Assembly (NCBI RefSeq): GCF_011516765.1
Contig: NZ_JAAABN010000005.1
Span: 62,001 to 126,000 of the forward strand
Origin: Acetobacter sicerae
GTDB lineage: Bacteria; Pseudomonadota; Alphaproteobacteria; Acetobacterales; Acetobacteraceae
Reading direction: 5' to 3'
Length of the DNA stretch: 64,000 nucleotides
Shown: piece by piece, positions 33,944 to 43,915 of the stretch
Layout of the letters: each line of letters opens with the position of its first letter
How positions within the stretch are numbered: the stretch's first letter is position 1
Program-made: the position numbers and the translations under genes
The notes under the pieces: generated by a model
Database searches by the model: none
The model's input: the letters and a program-made list of their open reading frames with translations, nothing else
Told to the model about the DNA's origin: nothing

Positions 33944-36226
33944 ATGAATCAGTCTGCGCGGGTGGCCGGGCGAACGCCCAAAGTCGGTCTGGCTGTGGCG
34001 GTCGGTATGTCGGCCGGGTTTGGTGTGGGAGAAGCAAAGGCGCAGACGGCCCGGACGACGGACACAACAGAGTCCGAACCCTCCATTGCGCTGCCGACCC
34101 TCAAGGTCAAAGGCCAGCAGGATGAAGGCGTGGCGGCAGGCAATACGAACAGCACGGTTCTGGGGATCGCCCGGATGCCGGCTTCCGTGCGGGATACGCC
34201 CCAGAGCATCACCGTCATTCCTCAGGAAATCATCAAGGAGCAGCGCGCCTACACGCTGGATCAGGCGCTGGCGAACGTGCCGGGCATCACGCTCTCCACA
34301 GGTGAGGGCAATGGTGGTCTGAACGGCGACCAGTTCCGTATCCGCGGCCTGCAGGCGCGTGGCGACATGTATACGGATGGCCTGAAGGATTTCGGCACCT
34401 ACACGCGCGATATGTTCAACATCGATAGCGTTCAGGTCATCAAGGGACCGTCCGGCGAATATTTCGGCGCGGGCAATGTCGGCGGTATCATCAACCAGTC
34501 GCTGAAACACGCTCATGCCGGAGATTCGTATAGCTACGATCAGGCTTTCGGAAGCGCATCACTCTATCGCGGCAATGCCGACGTCAATTACCAGATCAAT
34601 GACGACATCGCTTTGCGCGTCAACGGCCTGTATAACCGCGCTGGTGTGCCCGGTCGCGAACTGGTTGAAAACAACCGTTACGGAACAGCTGTCGATCTGG
34701 GTGTCGGTCTGCGTAGCAAAACGTCATGGCATCTGAACTGGCAGTGGATGCACAGCGATAACGTGCCTGACTACGGTGTGCCGATGCTGAAGATGGCGGA
34801 TGGTATTTCCCGTCCGATCACCAGTCATGGTCTGAGCCGGGATACGAGTTACGTCCGTTCCTTTGACCGCGACAACTCGGATATTCACAACCTGACGTCG
34901 CAGGTAAAATCCGAAATCACACGGTGGTTCACGCTGACAAACGATACGCGTCTGACCAAGTATGAGCGTGAATACACCGCGACGACACCGAATGCGTGTT
35001 CCACGGCGGCCTGCGTTTCGCAGTTCATGGCGGGTGGCAATCCGGCGCTCAGTTACGGTGCGGGCGGAGGCGCGGCGTACAACCAGAAGGGTTGGGGCGC
35101 GCAGAACGTCCTGATGGGGAACTTCCACTTCCATACAGGCAGCGTAAAACACGAGATCAAGGCTGGTGTTGACGTCAATTACGAAGATGACGATCGTTAT
35201 TACGGCACATGGTATAACCGCGTCGCCAACCAGACCATTCGCAATCCGACGCATTCCAGTGGCGGCGGTTATGTGACTTTCCCCAAGTCCGGCTACAGAA
35301 ACGCCGATGCGACAGACGTTGGACTGTTCTTCTCGGATCGTATCCAGTTGACCAAGCAGCTCAGCCTGTTCGGCACGGCGCGCTGGGATCATTTCAACAG
35401 CACGTATGTCGGTGGCGATGGTCAGCAGCGTCAGTCGCAGTCTGCCGACCGCTGGAGCCCGTCGGGAAGTATCGTTTACTCACCAGTGAAAATGGCGTCG
35501 TTCTATTTCACCTTCTCGCGCTCTTACAAGCCGACGGGAACGGACGTGTCCTCAATGGTCACGCTGTCAGGCAATACGGGTGAAACGGTATCCAATTCCA
35601 AGGATTTCAAACCTCAGCGCAGTGATCTGTTCGAATTCGGCAGCAAGGCGGATTTCTTCCATAATCGACTGGGCGCAACGCTTGCGTTCTTCCAGATCAA
35701 TGAAAACAATTCGTTCTACTATGACGCAAATGGCGACATGGTCAGCGGATTTGCCGATCAGGGAAGCGGACGGCGCGTGCGTGGTGTCGAAGTCAGCCTG
35801 ACGGGCAAGATCACGAAAAACTGGAATATCTACGGCACCTATTCCTACATGGATGGCAAGGTCACCAACAGCGCCACCGCCAAAGGGAATGAAGCGCCTC
35901 AGGTTTCACACAACAATTTCTCGGTGTGGAGTTCCTTCGATCTTCAGGATTACGTGCTGAACAAGGGCTGGGGCCAGCTGAAAGTTGCCGGAGGCGCGCA
36001 GTATGCTTCCGGATACTGGGCGGGGCCGGATGTCACCAATACGGCCCGTATTCCATATACCTTCTCACTGAATGGAATGGTTTCCTGGGAGGTCAAGCAC
36101 TATCGGGTTTCCTTCAATGCGAACAACCTGACCGATCATCTGAACTATGCTTCGGCATTCTCGTCCAGCCGTGTCGTTCCCGCGCCCGGACGGAGTTTCA
36201 TAGGCAATGTCGGTCTCACATTCTGA
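33944..36226 (+). CDS. TonB-dependent siderophore receptor (Fiu/CirA-like)
   Basis: An outer-membrane gated channel of 760 residues. The signal peptide (GLAVAVGMSAGFGVGEAKAQ) is followed by a TonB-box-like stretch (ALPTLKVKGQ), a plug domain (DTPQSITVIPQEIIKEQRA; FRIRGLQARGDMYTDGLKD; VQVIKGPSGEYFGAGNVGG) and a barrel ending in the terminal Phe of NVGLTF. No N-terminal STN signalling domain is visible. AGGAG precedes the ATG. With PiuC upstream and ExbBD-TonB downstream, a catecholate-type ferric siderophore is the likely cargo. Confidence 0.93.
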   Translation: MNQSARVAGRTPKVGLAVAVGMSAGFGVGEAKAQTARTTDTTESEPSIALPTLKVKGQQDEGVAAGNTNSTVLGIARMPASVRDTPQSITVIPQEIIKEQRAYTLDQALANVPGITLSTGEGNGGLNGDQFRIRGLQARGDMYTDGLKDFGTYTRDMFNIDSVQVIKGPSGEYFGAGNVGGIINQSLKHAHAGDSYSYDQAFGSASLYRGNADVNYQINDDIALRVNGLYNRAGVPGRELVENNRYGTAVDLGVGLRSKTSWHLNWQWMHSDNVPDYGVPMLKMADGISRPITSHGLSRDTSYVRSFDRDNSDIHNLTSQVKSEITRWFTLTNDTRLTKYEREYTATTPNACSTAACVSQFMAGGNPALSYGAGGGAAYNQKGWGAQNVLMGNFHFHTGSVKHEIKAGVDVNYEDDDRYYGTWYNRVANQTIRNPTHSSGGGYVTFPKSGYRNADATDVGLFFSDRIQLTKQLSLFGTARWDHFNSTYVGGDGQQRQSQSADRWSPSGSIVYSPVKMASFYFTFSRSYKPTGTDVSSMVTLSGNTGETVSNSKDFKPQRSDLFEFGSKADFFHNRLGATLAFFQINENNSFYYDANGDMVSGFADQGSGRRVRGVEVSLTGKITKNWNIYGTYSYMDGKVTNSATAKGNEAPQVSHNNFSVWSSFDLQDYVLNKGWGQLKVAGGAQYASGYWAGPDVTNTARIPYTFSLNGMVSWEVKHYRVSFNANNLTDHLNYASAFSSSRVVPAPGRSFIGNVGLTF

Positions 36227-36239
36227 AGAAAAGTCCAGC

Positions 36240-36959
36240 ATGGACAATGAACGATCCAACTCAGCGCTTCTGGCGCTGGGGCAGATCTGTCTGAATCATG
36301 GCGATGGCGAAAGAGCATTCGGCCTGTTCGAAGCGGCCGCCCGCAGTGGTTCGGCGGATGCGCTGAACATGCTGGGACGGGCGTATGAACGTGGCTGGGG
36401 CGTTCGTCGTAACCCTGCTGTGGCGGCAACGTATTTTCAGGCTGCCGCTGAAAAGGGAAACGGCTGGGCGCTGTTCAATCTTGCCGATCTCTGTCTCTCA
36501 GGGGAGGGGGGTGAGAAAAACCCGGTCATGGCCTATTGGCTTTACACAGAAGCCGCCCGGAAAGGCGTCGCCAAGGCGCTGAATATGCTGGGTCTTCTGC
36601 ATGAGGATGGACTGTCGGGGCAACTGGCCCCGGAAGAAGCGGCAACTTTCTTTCATGCCGCTGCGATGGCGGGTGACTGCTGGGGGTTCGTCAATACAGG
36701 CCGCCTTCATCTTGTAAGAAACGAGATAAAGGAAGCTGCTTTCGCTTTCAGGAAAGCGCTTTCTCTTGGTTTCTGTGACGTCTTTCTGGCGGTGAAGGGG
36801 CTTCTTGAGAGCGTCCCTCTTCACCCGGACCTTCGTCCTGTCCTGTTGGAATCTGAAAGACTTCTTCACGCCTCTTCCTGTCAGGCACAGCCTGTTTCCG
36901 GGAATGGAAGATCAGACGCAGGGGCAAGTTCCACTGCCCCATCTGATATCAGATTTTGA
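36240..36959 (+). CDS. Sel1-repeat protein
   Basis: A 239-residue protein of tandem Sel1 (TPR-like) helical pairs, for example [39 protein letters not shown] and [13 protein letters not shown]. No signal peptide is evident, so it is probably cytoplasmic. I start at the ATG at 36240, after the receptor stop; an ATG at 36207 overlaps the receptor. Sel1-type genes often sit next to Fiu/PiuA receptors and PiuC, but their role there is not established. Confidence 0.85.
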   Translation: MDNERSNSALLALGQICLNHGDGERAFGLFEAAARSGSADALNMLGRAYERGWGVRRNPAVAATYFQAAAEKGNGWALFNLADLCLSGEGGEKNPVMAYWLYTEAARKGVAKALNMLGLLHEDGLSGQLAPEEAATFFHAAAMAGDCWGFVNTGRLHLVRNEIKEAAFAFRKALSLGFCDVFLAVKGLLESVPLHPDLRPVLLESERLLHASSCQAQPVSGNGRSDAGASSTAPSDIRF

Positions 36960-36993
36960 AAATGTGTCACCATTTATTCACAGGAGGTTTTTC

Positions 36994-37716
36994 ATGACTG
37001 CTCTCTCCTTTTCCCCATGGGACATGTTCCTTAATGCCGGACCCGTGGTCCAGAGCGTCATGATGCTTCTGGCGTTGGGATGCGTGCTGACCTGGACAGT
37101 CGCTTTGGCCAAAACAATCGAATTCACGCACGTTCAGCGCCGCCTTGTGGTTGCAAAACGCGCCCTGCGGCAGGCAAATACACTGGACCAGTGTGATGAG
37201 GCAGCTTGTCCGGGCGTGGCGCTTGCCATGATCGGCGCAGCGCGGGAAGAGGAGCTGGCATCTTCGGATATTGCAGATGATGCTGACGGTATCAAGGAAC
37301 GTGTCGTTCTCGCGCTTGAGCGTCTCGAAGCCGAAGAGGCCCGGCGGTTGATGAAAGGGACCGGTCTTCTCGCCACCATTGGCGCGATCTCGCCCTTTGT
37401 CGGTCTGTTCGGCACCGTATGGGGGATCATGACGTCATTTACCGGCATTGCCGCGACAAAGGCGACCAGTCTTGCCGTGGTTGCTCCGGGCATCGCCGAA
37501 GCGCTGCTGGCGACGGCCATCGGTCTGGTTACCGCCATTCCCGCTGTGGTGATTTACAATGCGCTTTCCCGGCGGACAGTGACGTGCCGCGCTCAGGTGG
37601 CTGATGTGGCCTCGCTCGTCCTGCGTCTGGTGTCGCGTGATCTGGCGCGTATGCGGGGACTGCTTGGCACGGGGCAGGTTGTGCGTCTGAGCGCCCGCAA
37701 CGCTGTCGCGGAGTAA
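36994..37716 (+). CDS. exbB: ExbB, proton channel of the TonB energiser
   Basis: ExbB with ExbD uses the proton gradient to drive TonB. The 240-residue product has three membrane segments and the MotA/TolQ/ExbB core [26 protein letters not shown] at 36982-36987 fixes the ATG at 36994; a longer upstream frame would overlap the Sel1 gene. exbD follows after six bases. Confidence 0.95.
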   Translation: MTALSFSPWDMFLNAGPVVQSVMMLLALGCVLTWTVALAKTIEFTHVQRRLVVAKRALRQANTLDQCDEAACPGVALAMIGAAREEELASSDIADDADGIKERVVLALERLEAEEARRLMKGTGLLATIGAISPFVGLFGTVWGIMTSFTGIAATKATSLAVVAPGIAEALLATAIGLVTAIPAVVIYNALSRRTVTCRAQVADVASLVLRLVSRDLARMRGLLGTGQVVRLSARNAVAE

Positions 37717-37722
37717 GGGGCC

Positions 37723-38190
37723 ATGATCCGCATCCGCCATGCCGACGAAACGCCGCATGAGGCCAGTGAGATCAACGTCACGCCGTTTATCGACGTGATG
37801 CTGGTGCTGCTGGTGATCTTCATGGTGACAGCGCCGCTGACGACGGTGAATGTGCCGGTTGATCTGCCTTCCTCCACGGAAAAACCTGCGCCTCGACCGG
37901 ACAATCCGGTGTTTCTCACAGTAAAGGCCGATCACGGTCTGGCTCTGGGGGAGGATGACATCTCGCCTGAAGGACTGGCCGCAGCGCTGGAAGCCGCGAC
38001 CAAGGGCGACAAGGAACAGCGGATTTTCCTGAGAGCGGACAAGACCGTTGATTATGGCACCTTGATGGGCGTCATGGATAAGCTACGGTCTTCCGGATAT
38101 CTCAAGGTGGCTCTTGTGAATCTTCAGGGGCAGGAGGAGGGCGCAGAGTCCACGCAGACGCCCGCAGCGATGGCGCCGGAAACGCCATGA
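37723..38190 (+). CDS. exbD: ExbD, TonB energiser subunit
   Basis: A 155-residue inner-membrane protein with one N-terminal membrane segment containing the conserved Asp in INVTPFIDVMLVLLVIFMVT, then a periplasmic domain. Its end overlaps the tonB start by four bases (ATGA). Confidence 0.95.
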   Translation: MIRIRHADETPHEASEINVTPFIDVMLVLLVIFMVTAPLTTVNVPVDLPSSTEKPAPRPDNPVFLTVKADHGLALGEDDISPEGLAAALEAATKGDKEQRIFLRADKTVDYGTLMGVMDKLRSSGYLKVALVNLQGQEEGAESTQTPAAMAPETP

Positions 38191-39038
38191 GCGCATTCAT
38201 CATCACACGCCATGACGGTCCCGGTGGGCGGCTTTCCTTTACCGAACAGGAAGATATCAGACAGCGTCTTGAGCGACGCCGTGAGAATGTACGCTGGGGC
38301 GTGTCGTTACTGGTTGTGATGGGTGTTTCGTTGGGCGTGCTCTGGGCCGTCACCCATATGCCGCGTGTGGAAATACCCGTGGACGCGCCTCCACCCGCCG
38401 CCATCGCAATTGACCTCGCACCACTGCCTGCTGCTACGCCCACACCGCAGACAGATGCGCCTCCCGGACCTCAGCAGACGCAGGCGCAGCCTGTTCCTGA
38501 ACCAGAGCCTTTGCCAGAATTGACCGCGCCGCTCTCTCCTGCGCCCAACCCTCCGGTTCCCTTGCCGAAAATGGAAAAGCCGCATCCTATCAAGAAGAAG
38601 ATCAAGGCGCCGACTGTTCCGCAGAAGCTGCAACCGGTCAAACTGCCGCCTGCGCTGGAAAATACGGCTCCTCCCTCCTCGGCAGCACCGCCGTCAGAAG
38701 CCGCGGCTGCGCCGACTTCCGCCGCGTCCTCATCCCGTGCATCCCATGAAAAAGTGACCTGGCAGGGCCAGGTGCTCGCTCAACTTGAGCGCTTCAAGCG
38801 CTATCCACCCGAGGCGCAGTCCAGACGGCAGGAAGGAACGCCGCTTCTGTTTTTCTCCATGGATCGCAAAGGTCATGTCCTGTCAGCACGTATCAGGAAA
38901 AGCTCTGGCTATGAACTGCTTGATCAGGAAACGCTTGCTTTGGTTCGACGTGCGGAACCTCTGCCGCCGCCGCCGGACAGTGTGCCGGGTGAACCGCTCA
39001 TGCTGACGGTACCGGTGGATTTTTATGTTCATGAGTAA
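38187..39038 (+). CDS. tonB: TonB energy transducer
   Basis: A 283-residue protein: a cytoplasmic arginine-rich start, one membrane helix (GVSLLVVMGVSLGVLWAVTH, about residues 37-56), a long proline-rich periplasmic spacer and a C-terminal TonB domain (RYPPEAQSRRQEGTPLLFF to TVPVDFYVHE). It completes the receptor-energiser unit and presumably drives the receptor encoded four genes upstream. Confidence 0.93.
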   Translation: MSAFIITRHDGPGGRLSFTEQEDIRQRLERRRENVRWGVSLLVVMGVSLGVLWAVTHMPRVEIPVDAPPPAAIAIDLAPLPAATPTPQTDAPPGPQQTQAQPVPEPEPLPELTAPLSPAPNPPVPLPKMEKPHPIKKKIKAPTVPQKLQPVKLPPALENTAPPSSAAPPSEAAAAPTSAASSSRASHEKVTWQGQVLAQLERFKRYPPEAQSRRQEGTPLLFFSMDRKGHVLSARIRKSSGYELLDQETLALVRRAEPLPPPPDSVPGEPLMLTVPVDFYVHE

Positions 39039-39051
39039 GCTGAAGTGGAGT

Positions 39052-39075
39052 GAGCTTTCTGCCTGCTGAAAGCTC
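39052..39075. terminator. Hairpin between convergent tonB and eamA genes
   Basis: GAGCTTTC (39052-39059) and GAAAGCTC (39068-39075) form a perfect 8-bp stem with an 8-base loop, between two convergent genes. No long T run follows on either strand, so termination strength is uncertain. Confidence 0.4.
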
Positions 39076-39082
39076 GGCTCAG

Positions 39083-39955
39083 TTAAATGGCTTTTCGCCG
39101 GCTCATGAGTGTCGTGCCAAGCGAGGCTGTCACGATGGCGGCGATGCCAAGCCAGTCTGGAAGCGGAAGATGCTCACCGAGCAGGAGCATGCCCATGATG
39201 GCGCCAACTGCCGGTTCGCCACTGGTCAGCACGCTGAAGGTCTTTGTCGGGAGACGACGCAGCGCATACATTTCCAGTGAGTAGGGGAAGGCGCTTGAGA
39301 GAGCAGCCAGCGCCACAGCATCCCAAATGACGTGAAGGTGAAGTAACTGGCTTCCGAACCGGGTGATGCCGAAAGGCAGAATTGTCAGGGTGCCTGTAAT
39401 CATTCCCAGAGTGGGCGCATACGTCCCGAAAGCAGCGCCTGCTTTTTTGCCTGCCAGAATATAGATCGCCCAGCAGACCCCTGCGCCGAGCGCAAAAAGC
39501 ATGCCTGTCGGATCGACGGGATGCGGGTCATGCCGTAACGGCAGCAAAAGAAACAGACCGATGACAGCCAGTCCGGTCCACAGAAAATCGCTTTTGTTGC
39601 GGGAGAATGAAACGGCGAGCGTCAGCGGTCCCATAAATTCCACAGCAAGGGCGACGCCGAGCGGGATGCGTGAAATTGCCATATAAAACAGCAGATTCAT
39701 GATCCCTAGGGACATTCCGTAAGGGAGAATGGCCGGCAGGGTGCGGAGGGGTATTCTGATCCGCCAGATCCGCATGATGATGGATAGAATGATTGAGGCG
39801 AGGCCAAGCCGCAGGACCGTCGTTGCGGAAGATCCAATCAGCGGAAACAGGGTTCTGGCAAAGGATACGCCTGTGGTGATGGAGATCATGGCGAGCACGA
39901 CCGCGCCGGGAGGCAGAAGTTCGGTCTGTGTCTGACGGGAGAGCGGGGAGCGCAT
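39083..39955 (-). CDS. EamA/RhtA-type exporter
   Basis: A 290-residue inner-membrane protein with about ten hydrophobic segments in two EamA halves. The second half ends with the family-type LPTKTFSVLTSGEPAVGAIMGM. RhtA relatives export threonine and homoserine; the substrate here is not known. It stands alone on the minus strand. Confidence 0.82.
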   Translation of the reverse strand: MRSPLSRQTQTELLPPGAVVLAMISITTGVSFARTLFPLIGSSATTVLRLGLASIILSIIMRIWRIRIPLRTLPAILPYGMSLGIMNLLFYMAISRIPLGVALAVEFMGPLTLAVSFSRNKSDFLWTGLAVIGLFLLLPLRHDPHPVDPTGMLFALGAGVCWAIYILAGKKAGAAFGTYAPTLGMITGTLTILPFGITRFGSQLLHLHVIWDAVALAALSSAFPYSLEMYALRRLPTKTFSVLTSGEPAVGAIMGMLLLGEHLPLPDWLGIAAIVTASLGTTLMSRRKAI

Positions 39956-40275
39956 GATCAGTATCTTGCCGTGGTGATGAACGGCGAAGCTATGGCAATA
40001 ATGGAAGGAAGCGAAAAGGTCATAACGGCGATAAATTGTGTCGTGTATTCACATGCCGGATATGCGGAACGACTGGTTCGGTCTCCGTATTCCTGAAGAG
40101 TGATCGAAGAACGTGCCTGTTGGCTGTATCAGGGAAACGATGCGGATCGTTATTCTGAAGATATGACTGCTGATAAATCCGCCTTAGGATTGTGAGGGTG
40201 GCGTGGCACGTCAGCCAGAAAGCGCCGGGAATCTGTTTACAAGATGTATTGAAAACAGAATAAAAATTTTGAGGT

Positions 40276-40299
40276 GCCGCCTTTTTCTGGAAAGGCGGC
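40276..40299 (-). terminator. Terminator of the demethylase-permease operon, also a repeat copy
   Basis: GCCGCCTTT (40276-40284) and AAAGGCGGC (40291-40299) form a 9-bp stem, with a T-rich tract on the minus strand after it (AAAATTTTTATT, read in that direction). It is 45 bases past the permease stop. A near-identical hairpin with similar flanks occurs at 63115-63136. The rest of the gap up to 39956 shows no gene. Confidence 0.7.
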
Positions 40300-40344
40300 G
40301 TTTCTGAAGCGTGTTGAAAGAGATTGAAGAAACAATCTCTCAGA

Positions 40345-41832
40345 CTACCTGCCCTTGCGGGGCGAAATCAGCCACGCATCAGCATAACCCGTTGTGCCGC
40401 GGAGATGTGGACGGCCGACGGCAAGATAAAGCAACGCCGAGACAACGACGACGACAAGCCCGATAAGCATTGAATAGTTGATGTACCACGCGGCGTCCGG
40501 CGTGCGGGGCCAGAGAATGTTGATGATCGCCAGAACACCGTAAATGAGAGCAGCAATATTGATGGCTGTTCCCCAGCGTCCGAGGGTGAAGTCACCACTT
40601 GGTTTCCAGCCACGAAAACGCGCATAGAGCGCTCCGGCCACGACCATCTGAAAAGCCACGTAGATGCCGACCACGGCGAAGCTGACGATGGTGGTCAGGG
40701 CGTCGGCGGCAAAGAATCCCAGCACGGCGATGGCGCTCGGCACGAGACCTGCCACGAATAGGGCTGTTGTCGGCACGTGACTGTGGGGAGAGATGCGGGA
40801 CAGCGCCTTTGCTCCGGGGATCATGCGGTCACGGGAGAAGGAGTAGATCAGACGGCTCACGGCGGCCTGCAGACTGAGTACGCAGGACATGAACGAGACC
40901 ATGACAATGGCCGCCACGCCTTTTGTGCCGGTGGAGCCAAAGGCGTTCAGCAGGACATCGCTCAGGGCGTTGGGTGTTTCGCCGGAAATGACGGCAGGGA
41001 TATTGGGCACAGCCAGCAGCAGGGCGGCGCAGGCAAAGATGGAGGCGCCGACACCGATATAGATCGTCATGCGCATGGCTTTGGGAATCTGTTTTCCAGG
41101 GTTGGGAATTTCTTCAGCGACATCACCGCAGGCTTCGAACCCGTAGCAGGAAAACAGTCCGAGCAGGGACGCAGCGAGAAAAGCCGGAAGATAGCTGCCA
41201 TTCACAGGAGCCGCATTCATCGGGTCAAGCAGTGATCCAAGCGAATTGACGCGATGGAACACCAGCAGATACCCTCCGACGAACAGGGCTCCCACCAGTT
41301 CGCATACAAATCCAAACATGGCGACCCTGGCGAGAAGTTTTGTACCTGCGAGGTTGCATGCCGTTGAAAAGATGATGAGCGCGAGGGCGATGGCTGTCGT
41401 GATGAAAGGCGTGCTGGGCGCGCCGGTCAGCAGGGCGAGGAAGGGCGCGGCGCCTGTTGCGACAGCCGCGATGGTGGTGAAAAGTGCCCAGACGTACACC
41501 CATGCGGTCACCCATGACCATTTGCGGCCGACCAGACGCCGTGCCCACGGGTAGATTCCACCGGATATCGGAAACTGTGAGACAACCTCACCAAAGATGA
41601 GAGCCACCAGAAACTGTCCTAGTCCGGCGATGACATACGACCAGATCATCGGGCTTCCGCCCGTCTGCAGGCTGCTGTCGAACAGCGTGTAAACACCGAC
41701 GACAGGCGAAAGATAGGTAAAGCCGAGAGCGAAATTCTCAAGCATGGACATGGAACGGTCGAAATCGGATTTTACGCCGAGCGCCTCAAGTCGGGCGTCG
41801 TCTTCCGGTGAACTGATATGGGAATGATCCAT
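40345..41832 (-). CDS. APC-family permease, GABA/choline (ACT) type
   Basis: A 495-residue transporter with about 12 hydrophobic segments. Its start (DDARLEALGVKSDFDRSMSM) and the FGEVVSQFPISGGIYPWARR segment are typical of the amino acid/choline (ACT) branch that includes yeast Uga4. AAGGAA precedes the ATG at 41832. It is the last gene of the minus-strand demethylase operon, 31 bp after the haem subunit, so it likely imports the substrate or product, plausibly GABA or a methylated relative. Confidence 0.82.
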   Translation of the reverse strand: MDHSHISSPEDDARLEALGVKSDFDRSMSMLENFALGFTYLSPVVGVYTLFDSSLQTGGSPMIWSYVIAGLGQFLVALIFGEVVSQFPISGGIYPWARRLVGRKWSWVTAWVYVWALFTTIAAVATGAAPFLALLTGAPSTPFITTAIALALIIFSTACNLAGTKLLARVAMFGFVCELVGALFVGGYLLVFHRVNSLGSLLDPMNAAPVNGSYLPAFLAASLLGLFSCYGFEACGDVAEEIPNPGKQIPKAMRMTIYIGVGASIFACAALLLAVPNIPAVISGETPNALSDVLLNAFGSTGTKGVAAIVMVSFMSCVLSLQAAVSRLIYSFSRDRMIPGAKALSRISPHSHVPTTALFVAGLVPSAIAVLGFFAADALTTIVSFAVVGIYVAFQMVVAGALYARFRGWKPSGDFTLGRWGTAINIAALIYGVLAIINILWPRTPDAAWYINYSMLIGLVVVVVSALLYLAVGRPHLRGTTGYADAWLISPRKGR

Positions 41833-41863
41833 TAAAGATTCCTTGCTGCGTGGGGTCGTGGCG

Positions 41864-42940
41864 TCAGGCTGGGCAGCCGACTGGACGGAGTGACTGGATA
41901 TCCGGCGCGATACCCGGTGAAGTTGGGGAGCCGTCATCGAAAGCGGCGAGGTAAGCCACTGCTGTCGGCAGGAAACGGACCAGACCTTTGTAGGCTGCCA
42001 GTTCCGGAGGGAGATCACGGAGCACGCGATGAAGGCGCCGTCCCCATTTCGGTACCCGGCACAGTTCACCGAAGCTGGCGAAATAGGTGCGGATATTGAA
42101 CAGAATGGCGTTGGAGCCGGGCAGGCGGTAAAGACTCTGCAATTCCACCCTCAGAAACAGGGAGTTGCCGATGTTATCCGGTGTGATCGTCGTGCGATCC
42201 GGGCCCCAGACAGGATAATTCTCCGCGGATGTGTCGAAACGGGGATTGACGGTCAGTGTCCAGTTGAGACGTCGCACGGGACGCCCGACCTGCAATTTCA
42301 GAAGATATTGCAACGCCCGATCGAAAATACCCATTTCCGTAGCGACGGTGGCCGGTCCATGCCATTCGTCAAAGGACATTCCCAGGTCAAAGGCGGGGGA
42401 ATAATCGGCGGCTCCTGTAACAGTGACGCCGTCGAGGAACAGGTTGCCGTCACGCTGGTCCTGTAATGTGAAATCCCCCTGAGCCTGTCGGGTGATATAC
42501 TCAAAGGGTCCACAGGGCAGGGTGGAAGCGTTCCCGAAGGTAAATGTGTCCTGCAGGCCAAGGGGGCGATTATGCCAGGTCCATTGATCTCCATCACGCG
42601 TCAAGGTGAACAGGTCCGGATAATCTTTGACCATGTCTGACATGATGAGTTCCAGCGCATCCCATTCCGCATCATGCATGTGCGGGAGGACAGTGCAACG
42701 CGATGGTTCTGCGGCAAGGAGTTCCGCACGATCCTGACATTCGGCGATGTAATGCTCGTCCACGTCAAACTGTGCGCTGAACGCTTCGGTTGGACCACCC
42801 CGAGTGTGCGGTTCGATGTTGACGGAATAGGTGTAGCTGTCCTCTGGAAAAGGAAATGGAAAACGCAGGAGAGCTGCATCACTGTTGCTGAAGTGGAACG
42901 GAACGCGGAATTTCTCGTCCCTATGAAAGCAGATTGACAT
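41864..42940 (-). CDS. Haem-dependent oxidative N-demethylase, alpha (DUF3445) subunit
   Basis: A 358-residue DUF3445 protein. The alpha subunit of the characterised Pseudomonas mendocina enzyme of this family uses a PAS-like fold to bind haem and demethylate dimethylamine-type substrates with O2 and reducing power. The family signature is seen at LFLRVELQSLYRLPGSNAI followed by LFNIRTYF (residues 261-287). GAGGTG precedes the ATG at 42940; an in-frame GTG nine bases upstream is possible but less well placed. The reductase gene ends 33 bp upstream. Substrate here is not known. Confidence 0.85.
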   Translation of the reverse strand: MSICFHRDEKFRVPFHFSNSDAALLRFPFPFPEDSYTYSVNIEPHTRGGPTEAFSAQFDVDEHYIAECQDRAELLAAEPSRCTVLPHMHDAEWDALELIMSDMVKDYPDLFTLTRDGDQWTWHNRPLGLQDTFTFGNASTLPCGPFEYITRQAQGDFTLQDQRDGNLFLDGVTVTGAADYSPAFDLGMSFDEWHGPATVATEMGIFDRALQYLLKLQVGRPVRRLNWTLTVNPRFDTSAENYPVWGPDRTTITPDNIGNSLFLRVELQSLYRLPGSNAILFNIRTYFASFGELCRVPKWGRRLHRVLRDLPPELAAYKGLVRFLPTAVAYLAAFDDGSPTSPGIAPDIQSLRPVGCPA

Positions 42941-42973
42941 GATTGTCACCTCGTCTGGTCAGGAAAGGGAGAG

Positions 42974-43915
42974 TCAGAGATCCAGGGTGAGACACGCACC
43001 GTGTGCACGAGAGACACAGGGCATGATCCAGCGTCCTGACGCCTTTTCATCGGCGGAGAGAAAATGGTCGCGGTGCTCCGGTGTGCCTGCCAGAACGGGT
43101 GTCCGGCACATCCCGCATGCGCCGCCACGGCAGAGGCTGGTGATGGGAACGTCGGCGGATTCCAGCGCGTCAAGAAGTGTCTGGTCTTCCGCGACCGGGA
43201 TGGTTCCGCCAGTACGGGCGAGTGTCACGGTAAAGGGATTGCCCCCGCCGGCCCCGAAACTCTCCTGATGGATGCGTCGTTCCGGCCAGCCCATGGCGGT
43301 TGCTTCCGTAAGGACACGCTCCATCATCGCATTGGGGCCGCATGTGTAAATATAGGTTCCCAGCGGCTGACGCCGGAACAGCGTCTGAAAATCGAGGGCG
43401 TTCCGTCCTGCGTGCACACAGGCAACGCCTTGACCAAAGGGGGCCAGAAGAGATTCGAAAACCGGCTTTTCCTCAGGCGTGCAGAACTGATGAAACTCCA
43501 GAGTTTCGCCCCGTTCCATGCGTGCTCGGGCCAGCGCCAGAAGTGGCGTGACGCCGACACCGCCGCCAATCAGGAGTATCTTTTTTGCCGTGCTTTCCAG
43601 TGCGAGAAAGTTGGAGGGGCAGGATGCGTTCAGAATGCTGTCGACCGTCAGTTCTTTATGAACGAATGCCGAGCCGCCGCGTGACGTTGGTGAGTGGCGG
43701 ACGATGATTTCGTAAAATGTCCCCCCTTTCCCTGCCTGTGTGATGGAATAGGCGTTGCGACGTGCGCCATCTTTTACTGGAAGATCCAGCACCAGATGAG
43801 ATCCGGGTGTAACGGATGGGAGTTTGTTCGCATTGGCGCTTGTCAATCGGAGACGAAGGAGGGTCGGGGAAAGCAGATCTCTTTCCGCAACGCGGAGAGC
43901 AAGTGTATCCATCAT
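42974..43915 (-). CDS. Oxidoreductase with FMN and 2Fe-2S domains (demethylase beta)
   Basis: A 313-residue electron-transfer protein of the phthalate-dioxygenase-reductase type: flavin-binding RNAYSI (53-58), nucleotide-binding IGGGVGVTPLL and CGPNAMM, and a C-terminal plant-type 2Fe-2S domain with Cys262, Cys267, Cys270 and Cys300. It would pass electrons from NAD(P)H to the haem subunit. The ATG at 43915 overlaps the stop of the upstream gene as ATGA; an upstream frame is ignored. Confidence 0.87.
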   Translation of the reverse strand: MMDTLALRVAERDLLSPTLLRLRLTSANANKLPSVTPGSHLVLDLPVKDGARRNAYSITQAGKGGTFYEIIVRHSPTSRGGSAFVHKELTVDSILNASCPSNFLALESTAKKILLIGGGVGVTPLLALARARMERGETLEFHQFCTPEEKPVFESLLAPFGQGVACVHAGRNALDFQTLFRRQPLGTYIYTCGPNAMMERVLTEATAMGWPERRIHQESFGAGGGNPFTVTLARTGGTIPVAEDQTLLDALESADVPITSLCRGGACGMCRTPVLAGTPEHRDHFLSADEKASGRWIMPCVSRAHGACLTLDL

